Below, piece after piece: positions 45,024 through 54,102 of a stretch of DNA of 64,000 bases. Positions within the stretch are counted from its first letter, which is position 1; every line of letters starts with the position of its first letter. The translations under genes and the position numbers were made by a program. The DNA comes from Sulfurovum sp. TSL6 (GTDB lineage Bacteria > Campylobacterota > Campylobacteria > Campylobacterales > Sulfurovaceae), in NCBI RefSeq assembly GCF_019972115.1, contig NZ_BPFJ01000002.1, positions 1-64,000 of the forward strand. The letters run 5' to 3'. A model generated the notes under the pieces. The model worked only from the letters and a program-made list of their open reading frames with translations, had not been told where the DNA came from and did not search any database.

Positions 45024-46448
45024 CTATAATCCAACAGTCGCTGTAAATTCTTTAATATCCGTATTATCATAAAAATCAATGTTCGGATACTGTTCAACCA
45101 ATCTTTCTATACTAGTATCTATATCCTTGTGATTTATCACTTTCGATGCAATTGAATATAAAATAGGATTCCGTTGAATTTTAATACCGTTTTGTATGTT
45201 TCCTACGGTTAATGGCGGCATGAGCTTTCCTGGATTAATAATTTCGATTTTATTTTCCAGAAGAAGAATTTTGATACTTACATCAATAGTGTAGTCCCTG
45301 TGAAGAATTGCATTTAACAATAATCCTTCCAAAATAGGCTTAAGTAGTGCCAGTTCTTTCTCATCATAGTTATAATATTCTTTTACTGTATCGAACAGAG
45401 AAATCAATGTATTTTCATACATATCATCAATCGTTCCACCGATTTCTTGTACTTTTTCATCGCTGCCTGTGGACGATACAAGCTTTACACCAAAAGAAGG
45501 ATAAAAATCCTGAGGATATTTCGAAAAGAACAAAATACCTGCCATAGTTAACCATTTTCCATCATATAGATCAAGATTTTCTAAATACCTATGAAAAGAT
45601 TCAGTACTATCTCCATATTTATTATTTTTTATATTTACAATACTACGGAATTTATGTTCATCAAAATCATGAATCGAGCTTTCTAGTTTAATATTACTAC
45701 CTAAAAATGCATATTCTGTACGAGCAAACATATTAGTCAATTCCTGTTTACTGATCTTAATATGTTTGATCCTTAACATTAAAAATAAAAACTGTAATAA
45801 AGCTAACTGTCTTTTGATCCTTGTAGGCTCTTTGAGTAGGCGATACAACCATTCTAATTTACTATCTATAAAAAGTTTCGGTGCTCTTTTTTTCAATCCA
45901 CAATATACATCAAAACTACCACCTAACCCCATATATAATGCCGGATGAGCTTTAATCAATTCATCCATCAAAATCTCTTGACGAGGGCTTCCCTGTGCAA
46001 TAAACACAATATCCGGTTTTTTCTCTACAAGCTCTTCTTTCAGGATCTCTTTTCCTGCATCATCCAAATAACCGTTTCGATATCCAACAATATTCAGATG
46101 AGGAAAATCAAGTTTCAATTTGTGTATTGTCTGTTCAATAACTTCCTGTGTTGCACCTAGAAAATAAAATTTTTTATCCTGAAAATGATTGACAATATCC
46201 AGCCAGAGCTCTGCTCCTGCAATTTTTGCAGAATTTATTCTTTTTTGCCGAACAAACATAACTGCACCAACACCATCCGTATAACCTGTGTTTTCATTTA
46301 TGATTTTTCTTAATTTTTCATTTTTATTCATGATTTTCTCTGCATTAATAGCAATCAATATAGTCTTTTTATCTTCTATATATTCCAAAAGCTCTTGCTT
46401 ATCTTCAAACGCATGAATCTTTAAACCATTTATTACTCTACTCTTCAC
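45024..46448 (-). CDS. WecG/TagA/CpsF glycosyltransferase fused to an ATPase-like C-terminal module
   Basis: 474 residues starting at GTG with GGGAG upstream. Residues 1-230 are a complete GT26 enzyme: AINAEKI (33-39), YTDGVGAV with catalytic-type D58, AGAELW, QGSPRQE, GLGGSFDVYCG and RAPKLF...LEWLYRLLKEPTR; such enzymes transfer ManNAc(A)-type sugars to polyprenyl-PP-GlcNAc, which suits the wecBC genes here. Residues 250-474 match the C-terminal part of AlbA/Schlafen-type ATP-binding proteins: SSIHDFDEHKF, LYDGKWLTMAGILFFSK, EGLLLNAILHRDY (374-386), NPGKLMPPLT, RNPIL. The glycine loop GTGIER is DTSIER (444-449), so ATP hydrolysis is doubtful. The usual N-terminal DNA-binding AlbA part is absent, replaced by the enzyme. 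Confidence 0.85.
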   Translation of the reverse strand: MKSRVINGLKIHAFEDKQELLEYIEDKKTILIAINAEKIMNKNEKLRKIINENTGYTDGVGAVMFVRQKRINSAKIAGAELWLDIVNHFQDKKFYFLGATQEVIEQTIHKLKLDFPHLNIVGYRNGYLDDAGKEILKEELVEKKPDIVFIAQGSPRQEILMDELIKAHPALYMGLGGSFDVYCGLKKRAPKLFIDSKLEWLYRLLKEPTRIKRQLALLQFLFLMLRIKHIKISKQELTNMFARTEYAFLGSNIKLESSIHDFDEHKFRSIVNIKNNKYGDSTESFHRYLENLDLYDGKWLTMAGILFFSKYPQDFYPSFGVKLVSSTGSDEKVQEIGGTIDDMYENTLISLFDTVKEYYNYDEKELALLKPILEGLLLNAILHRDYTIDVSIKILLLENKIEIINPGKLMPPLTVGNIQNGIKIQRNPILYSIASKVINHKDIDTSIERLVEQYPNIDFYDNTDIKEFTATVGL

Positions 46449-46628
46449 TATTACTCCCTAATTAAGATAATATTTATACTTATTATTTTCTATTTCTTTC
46501 AGATAAACTCTAAAAAGATTTGTCGACAAGAAAAACATAATTCTCAACATTTTTAAGTCTTGTTTCCAAAATCGCTATTTATCATCCAATCTCAAAAATC
46601 TTTACAATGTTGTCATTCACTCCATTAT

Positions 46629-47708
46629 CTAACCATTCTTTATTACATTCAAAATATATTGATATAGTCGCTTAGCGATAACTTTACTGGAAAATTTTTC
46701 ATTTACAAACGCATAATTATATTTTCTTATTTCAATCATTCTAGCTTTATCCAATAATAAATGTTCTAACTTTTTCTCAAGATCATTTACATTTTTAGGC
46801 TCAACAAAATAACCCATTTTTCCATCTTGAAAAAACTCCTTTAATCCTCCAAAATTGGTTGTAATTATTGGCATCCCAAACATCATCGCTTCTAAAATAG
46901 TTGTAGGTAGTCCTTCTCCATAAAATGTAGGTAAGCAATATATATCATTATTAGCAAAAAAATCGTTTTTCTCTTTTCCTTTGATATATCCAGTAACTAT
47001 AATATTTTTATTATCTTTTACTTCATTTTTAAGCTTATTTAAGTCTTTACCGTCTCCAACAATGGTAAGCTGAATGTTACTATATCTTTTTGTAAGATTT
47101 TTAAATGCTTCAACAGTTTCAAAAATTCCTTTTTCTCTTAAAATACGTGCTAAAAAAAGGATTTTAACTTTTTTACTTGTTTTAAAAGCAGTAATCTTAT
47201 CATTAATGGAAAAATTTGTAATGATTGAGGAATCAACATTAGTTGTTTCAACTATGACTTCACCTTTATACCCCCACTGATAAATCTTGTTTTTAAAGTC
47301 TTCAGAAAGAACAAAAATCTTTTCAGCTTTACCAAATGTCTTCAGAAAAAAATCAACATACTTTCTATTCACTTGCCGTTCAAAATCTAAATTCCATCCA
47401 TGAAAAAAGACAACAAAAGAAATTTTCTTATTTTGCAACTGTTTAGCAAATAACGCATCTCTAAAAAAACTACGTGAAGCGAGTGAAGGATTTAAAAAAA
47501 TCAAATTTATTTTATTATCTATTTCTTTTTTAAATTTCCATTGATCATGAAGTATAGCAAATATATTTTTCCCATGACCACCGACTTCTAGTGTATTTAT
47601 ATTTAAATTATTATAATTACAAAGTATAGGAAGTAAAGTGTTCCAATAGGAACTAACCCCTCCAATACTTGACAATTTCGGTGTAACAATTAATATTTTA
47701 TTTTTCAT
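46629..47708 (-). CDS. Glycosyltransferase family 4 enzyme
   Basis: 359 residues, GT-B fold. N-terminal glycine-rich loop ILIVTPKLSSIGGVSSYW (4-21), FFHGWN, KVKILFLARILREKGIFETVEAF near 175-197, and the donor site LPTFYGEGLPTTILEAMMFGMPIITTNFGGLKEF with the EX7E motif. Retaining transfer to the growing lipid-linked oligosaccharide at the inner face of the membrane; sugar unknown. A close paralogue lies at 49621-50712. The 180-base spacer to the WecG gene holds nothing I recognise. Confidence 0.9.
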   Translation of the reverse strand: MKNKILIVTPKLSSIGGVSSYWNTLLPILCNYNNLNINTLEVGGHGKNIFAILHDQWKFKKEIDNKINLIFLNPSLASRSFFRDALFAKQLQNKKISFVVFFHGWNLDFERQVNRKYVDFFLKTFGKAEKIFVLSEDFKNKIYQWGYKGEVIVETTNVDSSIITNFSINDKITAFKTSKKVKILFLARILREKGIFETVEAFKNLTKRYSNIQLTIVGDGKDLNKLKNEVKDNKNIIVTGYIKGKEKNDFFANNDIYCLPTFYGEGLPTTILEAMMFGMPIITTNFGGLKEFFQDGKMGYFVEPKNVNDLEKKLEHLLLDKARMIEIRKYNYAFVNEKFSSKVIAKRLYQYILNVIKNG

Positions 47709-47738
47709 ATTTTTCTTAGTAATAATAAAACCATAAAT

Positions 47739-47858
47739 TTAATTAATACCAACTATCGTCCAAGTCGGATAGGCTTTTTTAGTAAGATAGTCTAAAAAAA
47801 GTACATGGTGAAGAAATACATTAGGTTCAACATTCAGTAATTTTGTTTTTTTAATCAT
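47739..47858 (-). pseudogene. 39-codon remnant, possibly the C-terminus of an IS66-type transposase
   Basis: A short frame whose ATG overlaps the stop of the acyltransferase gene (ATGA). KLLNVEPNVFLHHVL resembles the IS66 transposase C-terminal element (family pattern: LNGxxPyaYLxxVL), but the LPWN end is lost. With no inverted repeats or other transposase parts nearby this is only a likely remnant; a chance frame is possible. Confidence 0.3.
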
Positions 47859-48274
47859 AAAATTAATTTCCCATATGTTGTAGTTCTTATGTCTTCTTTA
47901 ATAACTTTAGCTGGATTCCCAACAACGATACATCCATTAGGTACGTCTTTAGTTACAACTGCACCAGCACCTACTATAACATTGTCTCCTATCTTTACTC
48001 CAGGCATTACAATGGCATTTGCACCTATAAAACATTGTTTGCCTATATATGTGTCCGTGTGTAAACTTCTTGCATAATCATGAGAAAAAACCAAAGCTCC
48101 TGAAGCAACGTAACTCTCATCATCTATATGAATGCCTTTAGGATACGTTTTATCTAGCTTTGCTCCAAGTGAAATCCTAGCACTTGAAGATATACTCATC
48201 TTATAAAGTTTGGTTAACAAAAAATAATATGGCTGCAACAGTATCCATCGTATTAAATTTCGAATTTCAACCAT
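47855..48274 (-). CDS. Left-handed beta-helix acyltransferase (WcaF/CysE-like)
   Basis: 139 residues of hexapeptide repeats: [36 protein letters not shown], then [45 protein letters not shown] (both longer than shown motif positions, about 30-66 and 82-126). His in FSHD is the likely catalytic base. Probably O-acetylates a sugar of the polysaccharide. Its start overlaps the six-hairpin gene by eight bases. Confidence 0.85.
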   Translation of the reverse strand: MVEIRNLIRWILLQPYYFLLTKLYKMSISSSARISLGAKLDKTYPKGIHIDDESYVASGALVFSHDYARSLHTDTYIGKQCFIGANAIVMPGVKIGDNVIVGAGAVVTKDVPNGCIVVGNPAKVIKEDIRTTTYGKLIL

Positions 48275-49433
48275 TGATATTCTCTTTCTTTCCTAAAAAA
48301 TAAAAACTAAAACCGTACATCATCCAAGCTTGTCCCCATCGCATATATGGAATTTTAGAAGGAACACCACCGTTGATCTGATAATAAAAATATCCTTCTT
48401 TTTTATTTTGCATATTATCGATGGTCCATTGTAGCGTTTTCTCAATTAAGGCTTTGTTTTCATCAAATACATTGAGTCTATACATAGCCGTAACAAACTC
48501 TGCAGGACAATGAATATCTATCGGATTTACCTTATTATCATAATATTTAGGTGTACCATCTTCTAAGAAAAAATTGGCGATATAATACTCTAATCCTTTT
48601 TCAATATTTTTTTTATAACTATTATCTCCAGAATATTTCTGGTACTCAGATATGGATTCTAACTTATATCCTGTATGAAAACTGTCAACCCATGTCTGTA
48701 TCTTATTTGCCCCAAAACGCCATGAGCCATTCTCACTCTGTACTGCACAGCAAGCATTTACTGACTGTTTTGCTAGATCAAGAAGTCGTTGCTCTTTAGT
48801 GTATGAGTAAACACGAGCTAAAAGACGGCTACCAAGTAGGGATGCATTGTAAACTTGCATTTTATCTAAAGGTGAATATGAAAATATAAAGCCATCAGAG
48901 TTTTCTGTTCTATTCAAATCATTAATAACAAAGTTACAACTACTAACTGCTTCATCTAGGTATGCTTGCTCTTTGGTAATATCATAGGCATCCATTAAGG
49001 CATAAGACACAAAAGATGTAGCTACAACAGTTGGAGTTTTGTCTGGCATAAACTCTAGACGAGATTGCCAGTCAAAGTTATAGCCCCAACATGATCCAGA
49101 ATATCCAAGTGTCTTCGTATCTATAATTTTTTTTGCGAGAAAATGAATAACATCTAAGTATTCTTTTTTTGCTTCAACTTTGTACAAATTACAATATGCA
49201 GTTAAAAAAAGCCCTAAGCCTTTAGGGTTATACCCTTTTTCAACCATAGCAAGTCTTCGCAAATTTATAGGGTTACGCTTGAATACCTGTATCCAAGCTA
49301 AACGAAGAAATCGTACTTTATCCATTCTAAAAAACTTAAAGACTTTACTATTAAGACCATCATATGGGTCCCATCCCTTAAAGTTTTCAGCTTCACAATA
49401 TTGCATTAGTTTATTAAATTCAGCGACAAACAT
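48267..49433 (-). CDS. Six-hairpin (alpha-toroid) protein of a polysaccharide locus
   Basis: 388 residues, mainly helical, with repeated aromatic/Gly turns typical of (alpha/alpha)6 barrels: [13 protein letters not shown] (19-31), [66 protein letters not shown] and [15 protein letters not shown]. No signal peptide, so it acts inside the cell. Similar proteins in exopolysaccharide clusters are often misnamed; an epimerase, lyase or hydrolase role is possible but not shown. It lies between an acyltransferase and its degraded relative. Confidence 0.65.
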   Translation of the reverse strand: MFVAEFNKLMQYCEAENFKGWDPYDGLNSKVFKFFRMDKVRFLRLAWIQVFKRNPINLRRLAMVEKGYNPKGLGLFLTAYCNLYKVEAKKEYLDVIHFLAKKIIDTKTLGYSGSCWGYNFDWQSRLEFMPDKTPTVVATSFVSYALMDAYDITKEQAYLDEAVSSCNFVINDLNRTENSDGFIFSYSPLDKMQVYNASLLGSRLLARVYSYTKEQRLLDLAKQSVNACCAVQSENGSWRFGANKIQTWVDSFHTGYKLESISEYQKYSGDNSYKKNIEKGLEYYIANFFLEDGTPKYYDNKVNPIDIHCPAEFVTAMYRLNVFDENKALIEKTLQWTIDNMQNKKEGYFYYQINGGVPSKIPYMRWGQAWMMYGFSFYFLGKKENING

Positions 49434-49457
49434 TTATTATCCTTTATAAAATTCTAA

Positions 49458-49628
49458 TTATTTATATTTTATTTTTACTTGAATACCATCAACCATACAG
49501 TTATCAGGAATTGATTCAAATACTACAGAGTTTTCTAATATTACACAATCTTTTTCTATAGTAATAAGAGGTATTCTGAATTTTATAATATATACGAGAC
49601 TGTCTATAAGTAATAAAATTTTAGACAT
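49458..49628 (-). pseudogene. Remnant of a hexapeptide-repeat acyltransferase
   Basis: 56 codons. ITIEKDCVILENSVVFESIP and DNCMVDGIQVKIK follow the C-terminal pattern of serine/colanic-acid acetyltransferases (IGxxcvIgagSVVtkdIPdncvvaGnPAkvi), with Gly residues at the turns lost and the N-terminal two-thirds absent. The frame starts with ATGTCTAA overlapping the stop of the GT4 gene upstream. Probably a decayed gene that was once like the acyltransferase at 47855. Confidence 0.5.
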
Positions 49629-50712
49629 ATTCATCTCCATAAATCAAGTTATTATATACGTCAATTAAAAATTGAGCAGTTACTAAAGGAGAATAAGTGT
49701 TTTTTACCAAAGGTATACTCTCCTGAGCTAATTTATATAATCTTGCATGATTATCTATTAAATATTCAACTCCTTGTTCTATTTGTGCTACAGACTTAGG
49801 TTCTATAACAATACCCCCATATTTTGATAATAAATCTGGTATTGCCCCTACAGATGTTCCTATAACAACTAAACCTAATGACATTGCTTCTAAAATGCTA
49901 TTTGGCATACCTTCTGAGTAAGAAGGTAGAATAAAAACATCATGTGTTAAATAACAGTTTAGTTTGTCATCGCCTACCTTGCTTTTCTCTAGTGTAATCA
50001 TTTCTTTTAATATTATGTCGTTAGCAATAATTTGATTTAAATCATTCCATATACTACCATCTCCTACGATTGTCAATGTCACCTTAGTATGAAATTTCTT
50101 TAGAGCTTGAATAAGTTCATTGAGCCCTTTAGCTTTTTCAACTCTTCCTAAAAATAGAATTTTTAATTTGTCACTAGGTGGAACCCTGGTATTAGATATT
50201 TTCAAGTCTGCATATTGCGTAGGTATTACAGTCGATGCACTTAAGATTTTTTTAGGAGAAACTTTTTTTGAAATTAAAAATTGTTCTACTGTCTTATTCA
50301 ACACTAAAAATTGATCTGCTGAGAGTAAAACATTTGTAAAAAATTTAATTTTTGAATCTGAAAAAAATGACTGATTGTCTTTATTCCATCCTCTAAAAAA
50401 GACAACTGTCTTAAGTCTAAATAATTTTCCTAAAAAAACAAATAAAGAGTCTCTCAGAATTGATTTGAGTGCTAAACTAGGATTAACATGTATCAACTTA
50501 GGTCTATATCTAATGATTATATATAGAACTTTGAACTGATCTAAAATTGGTGTTAATAACTTCAGGTATTGCCTTGCTTCAGAACCAATTTGTATATACT
50601 TAACCTCTACATTGTCATTATGAAGTAAGTCAGGAAGTATATTTTTATAATAGTTTGCAACGCCTCCCAAGAAGTCTAATTGTGGTCCAATCAATAAAAT
50701 TCTATCTTTCAT
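49621..50712 (-). CDS. Glycosyltransferase family 4 enzyme, paralogue of the 46629 gene
   Basis: 363 residues. ILLIGPQLDFLGGVANYY (4-21), HVNPSLALKSILRDSLF and VVFFRGWNKDNQ run parallel with the other GT4 gene (FLNPSLASRSFFRDALF, VVFFHGWN). Acceptor/donor motifs KLKILFLGRVEKAKGLNELIQAL and LPSYSEGMPNSILEAMSLGLVVIGTSVGA are intact. Adds a sugar to the lipid-linked unit; donor unknown. Confidence 0.9.
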   Translation of the reverse strand: MKDRILLIGPQLDFLGGVANYYKNILPDLLHNDNVEVKYIQIGSEARQYLKLLTPILDQFKVLYIIIRYRPKLIHVNPSLALKSILRDSLFVFLGKLFRLKTVVFFRGWNKDNQSFFSDSKIKFFTNVLLSADQFLVLNKTVEQFLISKKVSPKKILSASTVIPTQYADLKISNTRVPPSDKLKILFLGRVEKAKGLNELIQALKKFHTKVTLTIVGDGSIWNDLNQIIANDIILKEMITLEKSKVGDDKLNCYLTHDVFILPSYSEGMPNSILEAMSLGLVVIGTSVGAIPDLLSKYGGIVIEPKSVAQIEQGVEYLIDNHARLYKLAQESIPLVKNTYSPLVTAQFLIDVYNNLIYGDEYV

Positions 50713-50757
50713 TATAGTTACTCCATTTTATATTTAAACTAACAATATTATTTATAC

Positions 50758-51765
50758 TCATTGATTAACTTTATTCGTTAGAAATGAACGTATGAACTTA
50801 CTTACATATACTTCAAATATTTTCCAGTTTAATGATGCTAGTAAAAAAATTATTATAATTGTAATAGTAATAACACTCCAAAAATTGAATCCTAATACGT
50901 AAAGCATATCCATTATCTTATAACCTACAATTTGGTGCAACAAATATAGACTATATGATATTGTGCCGATATAGGTAAAGACAGATAAGCGCAAAAACTT
51001 TATATTACTACTAAATATTAATAGAAATAAAAATATGAAAAGAATAAAGGCAATTAAATGAGTTAAATCACTAACCAAAGATCCAACAAGAACAGACAGT
51101 AATAAAATTATATAACTTTTTACTTTCTGATTATCGTTATATATTTGAAATAGCATCATTCCTGCTATAAACAAGTGTGCGTAATCTAATATCAATAAAG
51201 ACCTTATTACTAGTAGTATAAAATTGATTGAATGATTTTCAAACTCTATGTTCAATAAAAGATATACCCCAACTTGCAATGACATCCAGAAAAAAACTGT
51301 CTTATGAATTTTCGTAATCATCCCGATAGTAACTATAAAGACCATAAGTATATAGTAAGTAAGTTCGACTCTTAACGTCCAGTAAACACCATCTATATTT
51401 GTAAAACGTAACCAATATTGCAACATTGTTAAATTTGCAAGAAATCTATCAAAATCAAAAAAATTATCTGAAAAGTATAAAACCAACGATGTAATAATTA
51501 CAGCAGACCAGTAGCCTGGATAAAGTCTTGTAAACCTTGAAATGATAAAAGTTTTTAATGTCGATTTTTTATTTAAACTCATAAAAATTACAAACCCACT
51601 TATCATAAAGAACAAGCTAACTCCCAATCCACCTAAACTAAAAGAAAATAGAGGAGCCTGATTGTGTGTATATTTTGTAAGATAATGAAATAACATTACA
51701 GATACTGCAGCCAACCCTCGTAATGCATCTAACTCAATCAATCTATTGTTATTGTCTTTTATCAT
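50758..51765 (-). CDS. Acyltransferase 3 (OafA-type) membrane protein
   Basis: 335 residues, about ten membrane helices. ELDALRGLAAVSVMLFHY (12-29, with the conserved His28) and FFMISGFVIF are family motifs, followed by RFTRLYPGYW. Such proteins O-acetylate sugars on the periplasmic side using cytoplasmic acetyl-CoA. Overlaps the polymerase/ligase gene by four bases. Confidence 0.9.
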   Translation of the reverse strand: MIKDNNNRLIELDALRGLAAVSVMLFHYLTKYTHNQAPLFSFSLGGLGVSLFFMISGFVIFMSLNKKSTLKTFIISRFTRLYPGYWSAVIITSLVLYFSDNFFDFDRFLANLTMLQYWLRFTNIDGVYWTLRVELTYYILMVFIVTIGMITKIHKTVFFWMSLQVGVYLLLNIEFENHSINFILLVIRSLLILDYAHLFIAGMMLFQIYNDNQKVKSYIILLLSVLVGSLVSDLTHLIAFILFIFLFLLIFSSNIKFLRLSVFTYIGTISYSLYLLHQIVGYKIMDMLYVLGFNFWSVITITIIIIFLLASLNWKIFEVYVSKFIRSFLTNKVNQ

Positions 51766-52940
51766 TTCAACTTCTTGTCATTTAGTAAAATTTGTTTATA
51801 TAGTTTTAAGTCAGCTGAAACGATTCCTAATGCGGCTAATAGTTTCCATGATGAATCATTAAAAAATACATGTGAGTAAATAGCAACAAATAAATATATG
51901 ATCAATATACTTATTACTGCATGCTTGTAGATGGTAAATTTGTTTTTGGCTAATGAAAATAATTTTACCATAATATACATATACATGAAAAGCCCTATGA
52001 ATCCATATTCGAATAATACTAATAAACCATCTGAATGTGGCAATAGCCCATATGTCGCTCCGTGACGAGTACCTAGCACTGTTCCTGAATAAGCAATTGC
52101 TGAAATTGGACCACTACCAAAAATAATTTCGATACTACTTCTATTAAAAATCTTTTCTAAAAATAATGCAAAAAGCATATCACGTCCAGAGCCGCTGGTG
52201 TCTTCAGCTCTCATTAACAGATCATTTATGATATTTGCATTTACAATTAATATACCAGTGATAAGTATTAACATTATGATAAATAACAATTTTAAGCTAA
52301 GACTCTTTGACTTTATTATTTGTGGTAAGAATATAAGTAAAAAAATTACAGCAAAAATTATTATTGCACCTCGTTTTAAAGCAATGATAATAAATAGACC
52401 TAAAATTAAAAAATAAATTATTTTTTTCTTAGGGGTTGATTGAAATGCTATAAGTATCAATGGTATTAAAAATAATAGTGAATACCCATGATTACTTTGT
52501 ATAACATAAGAATCTTTCAAAACCTGTTCTGTTAATAAGGTAAACATCCCACCAAAAATCAGAATGATTACAATTTTTTGCAATAGATCATCATCTAGTA
52601 TATTTTTTAAGCGTAAAACATAGAAAAAATAACCTGCAGATATGGCAAAAAACCATTTAACTTCAAAATACACTGCTAACTGTATGTCTACTGAAGAAGG
52701 TATCATCATTATAGTATAAAACACTATTGGTAAATAATATTTCAGCATATATTTTTCATTTATTACTAGACTAATATTGCTAATTATATATAGAACTATT
52801 AAACTGAATAAAAACATTTTAAAACTTGAACTATAAATCAAATAATTTTGACTTATACTCACTAATATATCTGTAAAACACAATATAAGCATACTGATAA
52901 TCAAAAAGAATTTTATACTTTTATTCTTACTTAGTATCAT
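51762..52940 (-). CDS. O-antigen polymerase/ligase-like membrane protein
   Basis: 392 residues with about 11-12 hydrophobic segments and a periplasmic loop containing SGSGRDMLFALFLEKI, GSGPISAIAY and LPHSDGLLVLFEYGFIGL; the HSDxLxxLxExG pattern is typical of the Wzy_C/O-antigen ligase superfamily. It either polymerises repeat units (Wzy) or attaches glycan to lipid A core (WaaL); sequence alone does not decide. Confidence 0.85.
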   Translation of the reverse strand: MILSKNKSIKFFLIISMLILCFTDILVSISQNYLIYSSSFKMFLFSLIVLYIISNISLVINEKYMLKYYLPIVFYTIMMIPSSVDIQLAVYFEVKWFFAISAGYFFYVLRLKNILDDDLLQKIVIILIFGGMFTLLTEQVLKDSYVIQSNHGYSLLFLIPLILIAFQSTPKKKIIYFLILGLFIIIALKRGAIIIFAVIFLLIFLPQIIKSKSLSLKLLFIIMLILITGILIVNANIINDLLMRAEDTSGSGRDMLFALFLEKIFNRSSIEIIFGSGPISAIAYSGTVLGTRHGATYGLLPHSDGLLVLFEYGFIGLFMYMYIMVKLFSLAKNKFTIYKHAVISILIIYLFVAIYSHVFFNDSSWKLLAALGIVSADLKLYKQILLNDKKLK

Positions 52941-52941
52941 A

Positions 52942-54102
52942 TTATTTATTTTTAGGGGTTAATTTTCGCAATATTGTAACTATTGCCTCGTGATGTGATT
53001 CTGTTTCAACTAAATTTCTAATCATAACTAATTTATGGCCTCTAAAAAATACATCTGTAAAATGAAATAACCTATTCAAAACCCTAATTAATCTATTATG
53101 TCCTAATAGTCGACTTAAAAATGTATATTTGTGTGTATCACAATATTCATTCCATAACCTTTGGACATTCTCCACATCTTTTATGTCATTCGACCTATCT
53201 TGAAATCCTGATAATATTTGTTTTGTCGTTAATTCATCAGGTTTTGAAAATATAGCCTTTTCCTTAAATTGAATTCCTGGTACAAATTCAAACTTTATAG
53301 ATTTATGCTGTTTATTAAAAATAATTTTTATTAATAATGACTCATGCCACCAATCTTCTTTTTTGTCTTTAGGGTCGAAAATGAAATTCCCCTGACCATA
53401 AACAATCAAACTGTTGCCAATTGTTTCATATGCCCCTGGCCTATGCTGATGCTGACATATCACAACATCAGCACCATTCGTAGCTAAAAATCTACAAATC
53501 TTTTGAATATTTGGTGTTGGGTATGGATATCTTTCTGCTCCACCATGTATAGTAACAACTAAAAAATCAATCCCTTCCTTTTCCTTTTTATAAGACTCCA
53601 TATAGTCTATTATTGACAACCCATTTGCACCAGGAGTATTTTGAAACGCGATACTGAACTCATGTTCTGCCATCCCGAGAAAACCAATTTTAGTACCATT
53701 AATATTTTTAATCAACAAACTTCTTGCCTGCTCTTGATCATACCCAGCACCATAAAAATCTATATTGTGTTTTTTTAAAGTTTCAAACGTAGAAGTCAGG
53801 CCATGAACTCCAAAGTCCATAATATGATTATTTGCAAGGTTTACAATATTAACACCAATCCGTTTAATACCATTTATACATTCTGGATTTATAGCGATAT
53901 TTGGACCACATTTTGTAATCGGAATACCTTTTTCAGTTATAGGTGCCTCTAAATTTGCAAGAACCATATCAGAAGAAGTAAAGTATTCTTGAATTCTATT
54001 GTCAATTAAATCATCATTTAAATTACATGCAATTTCCTCAGCCCTATTCACTAAAACCATATCACCACAAACTAATAATGAAGCTTCATTACTTTTAGAC
54101 AT
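52942..54102 (-). CDS. CapA-family metallophosphatase-like protein
   Basis: 386 residues: CGDM at 12-15, NLEAPI, NLANNHIMDFG, VVTIHGGAERYPYP, VVICQHQHRPGAYE and YGQGNFIFDP are the metal-site blocks of the CapA (PGA_cap) fold known from poly-gamma-glutamate synthesis. There is no signal peptide or membrane anchor, so it is probably cytoplasmic, unlike classical CapA. The C-terminal 100 residues (HNRLIRVLNRLFHF...) are basic. It overlaps wzx by eight bases. Confidence 0.85.
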   Translation of the reverse strand: MSKSNEASLLVCGDMVLVNRAEEIACNLNDDLIDNRIQEYFTSSDMVLANLEAPITEKGIPITKCGPNIAINPECINGIKRIGVNIVNLANNHIMDFGVHGLTSTFETLKKHNIDFYGAGYDQEQARSLLIKNINGTKIGFLGMAEHEFSIAFQNTPGANGLSIIDYMESYKKEKEGIDFLVVTIHGGAERYPYPTPNIQKICRFLATNGADVVICQHQHRPGAYETIGNSLIVYGQGNFIFDPKDKKEDWWHESLLIKIIFNKQHKSIKFEFVPGIQFKEKAIFSKPDELTTKQILSGFQDRSNDIKDVENVQRLWNEYCDTHKYTFLSRLLGHNRLIRVLNRLFHFTDVFFRGHKLVMIRNLVETESHHEAIVTILRKLTPKNK

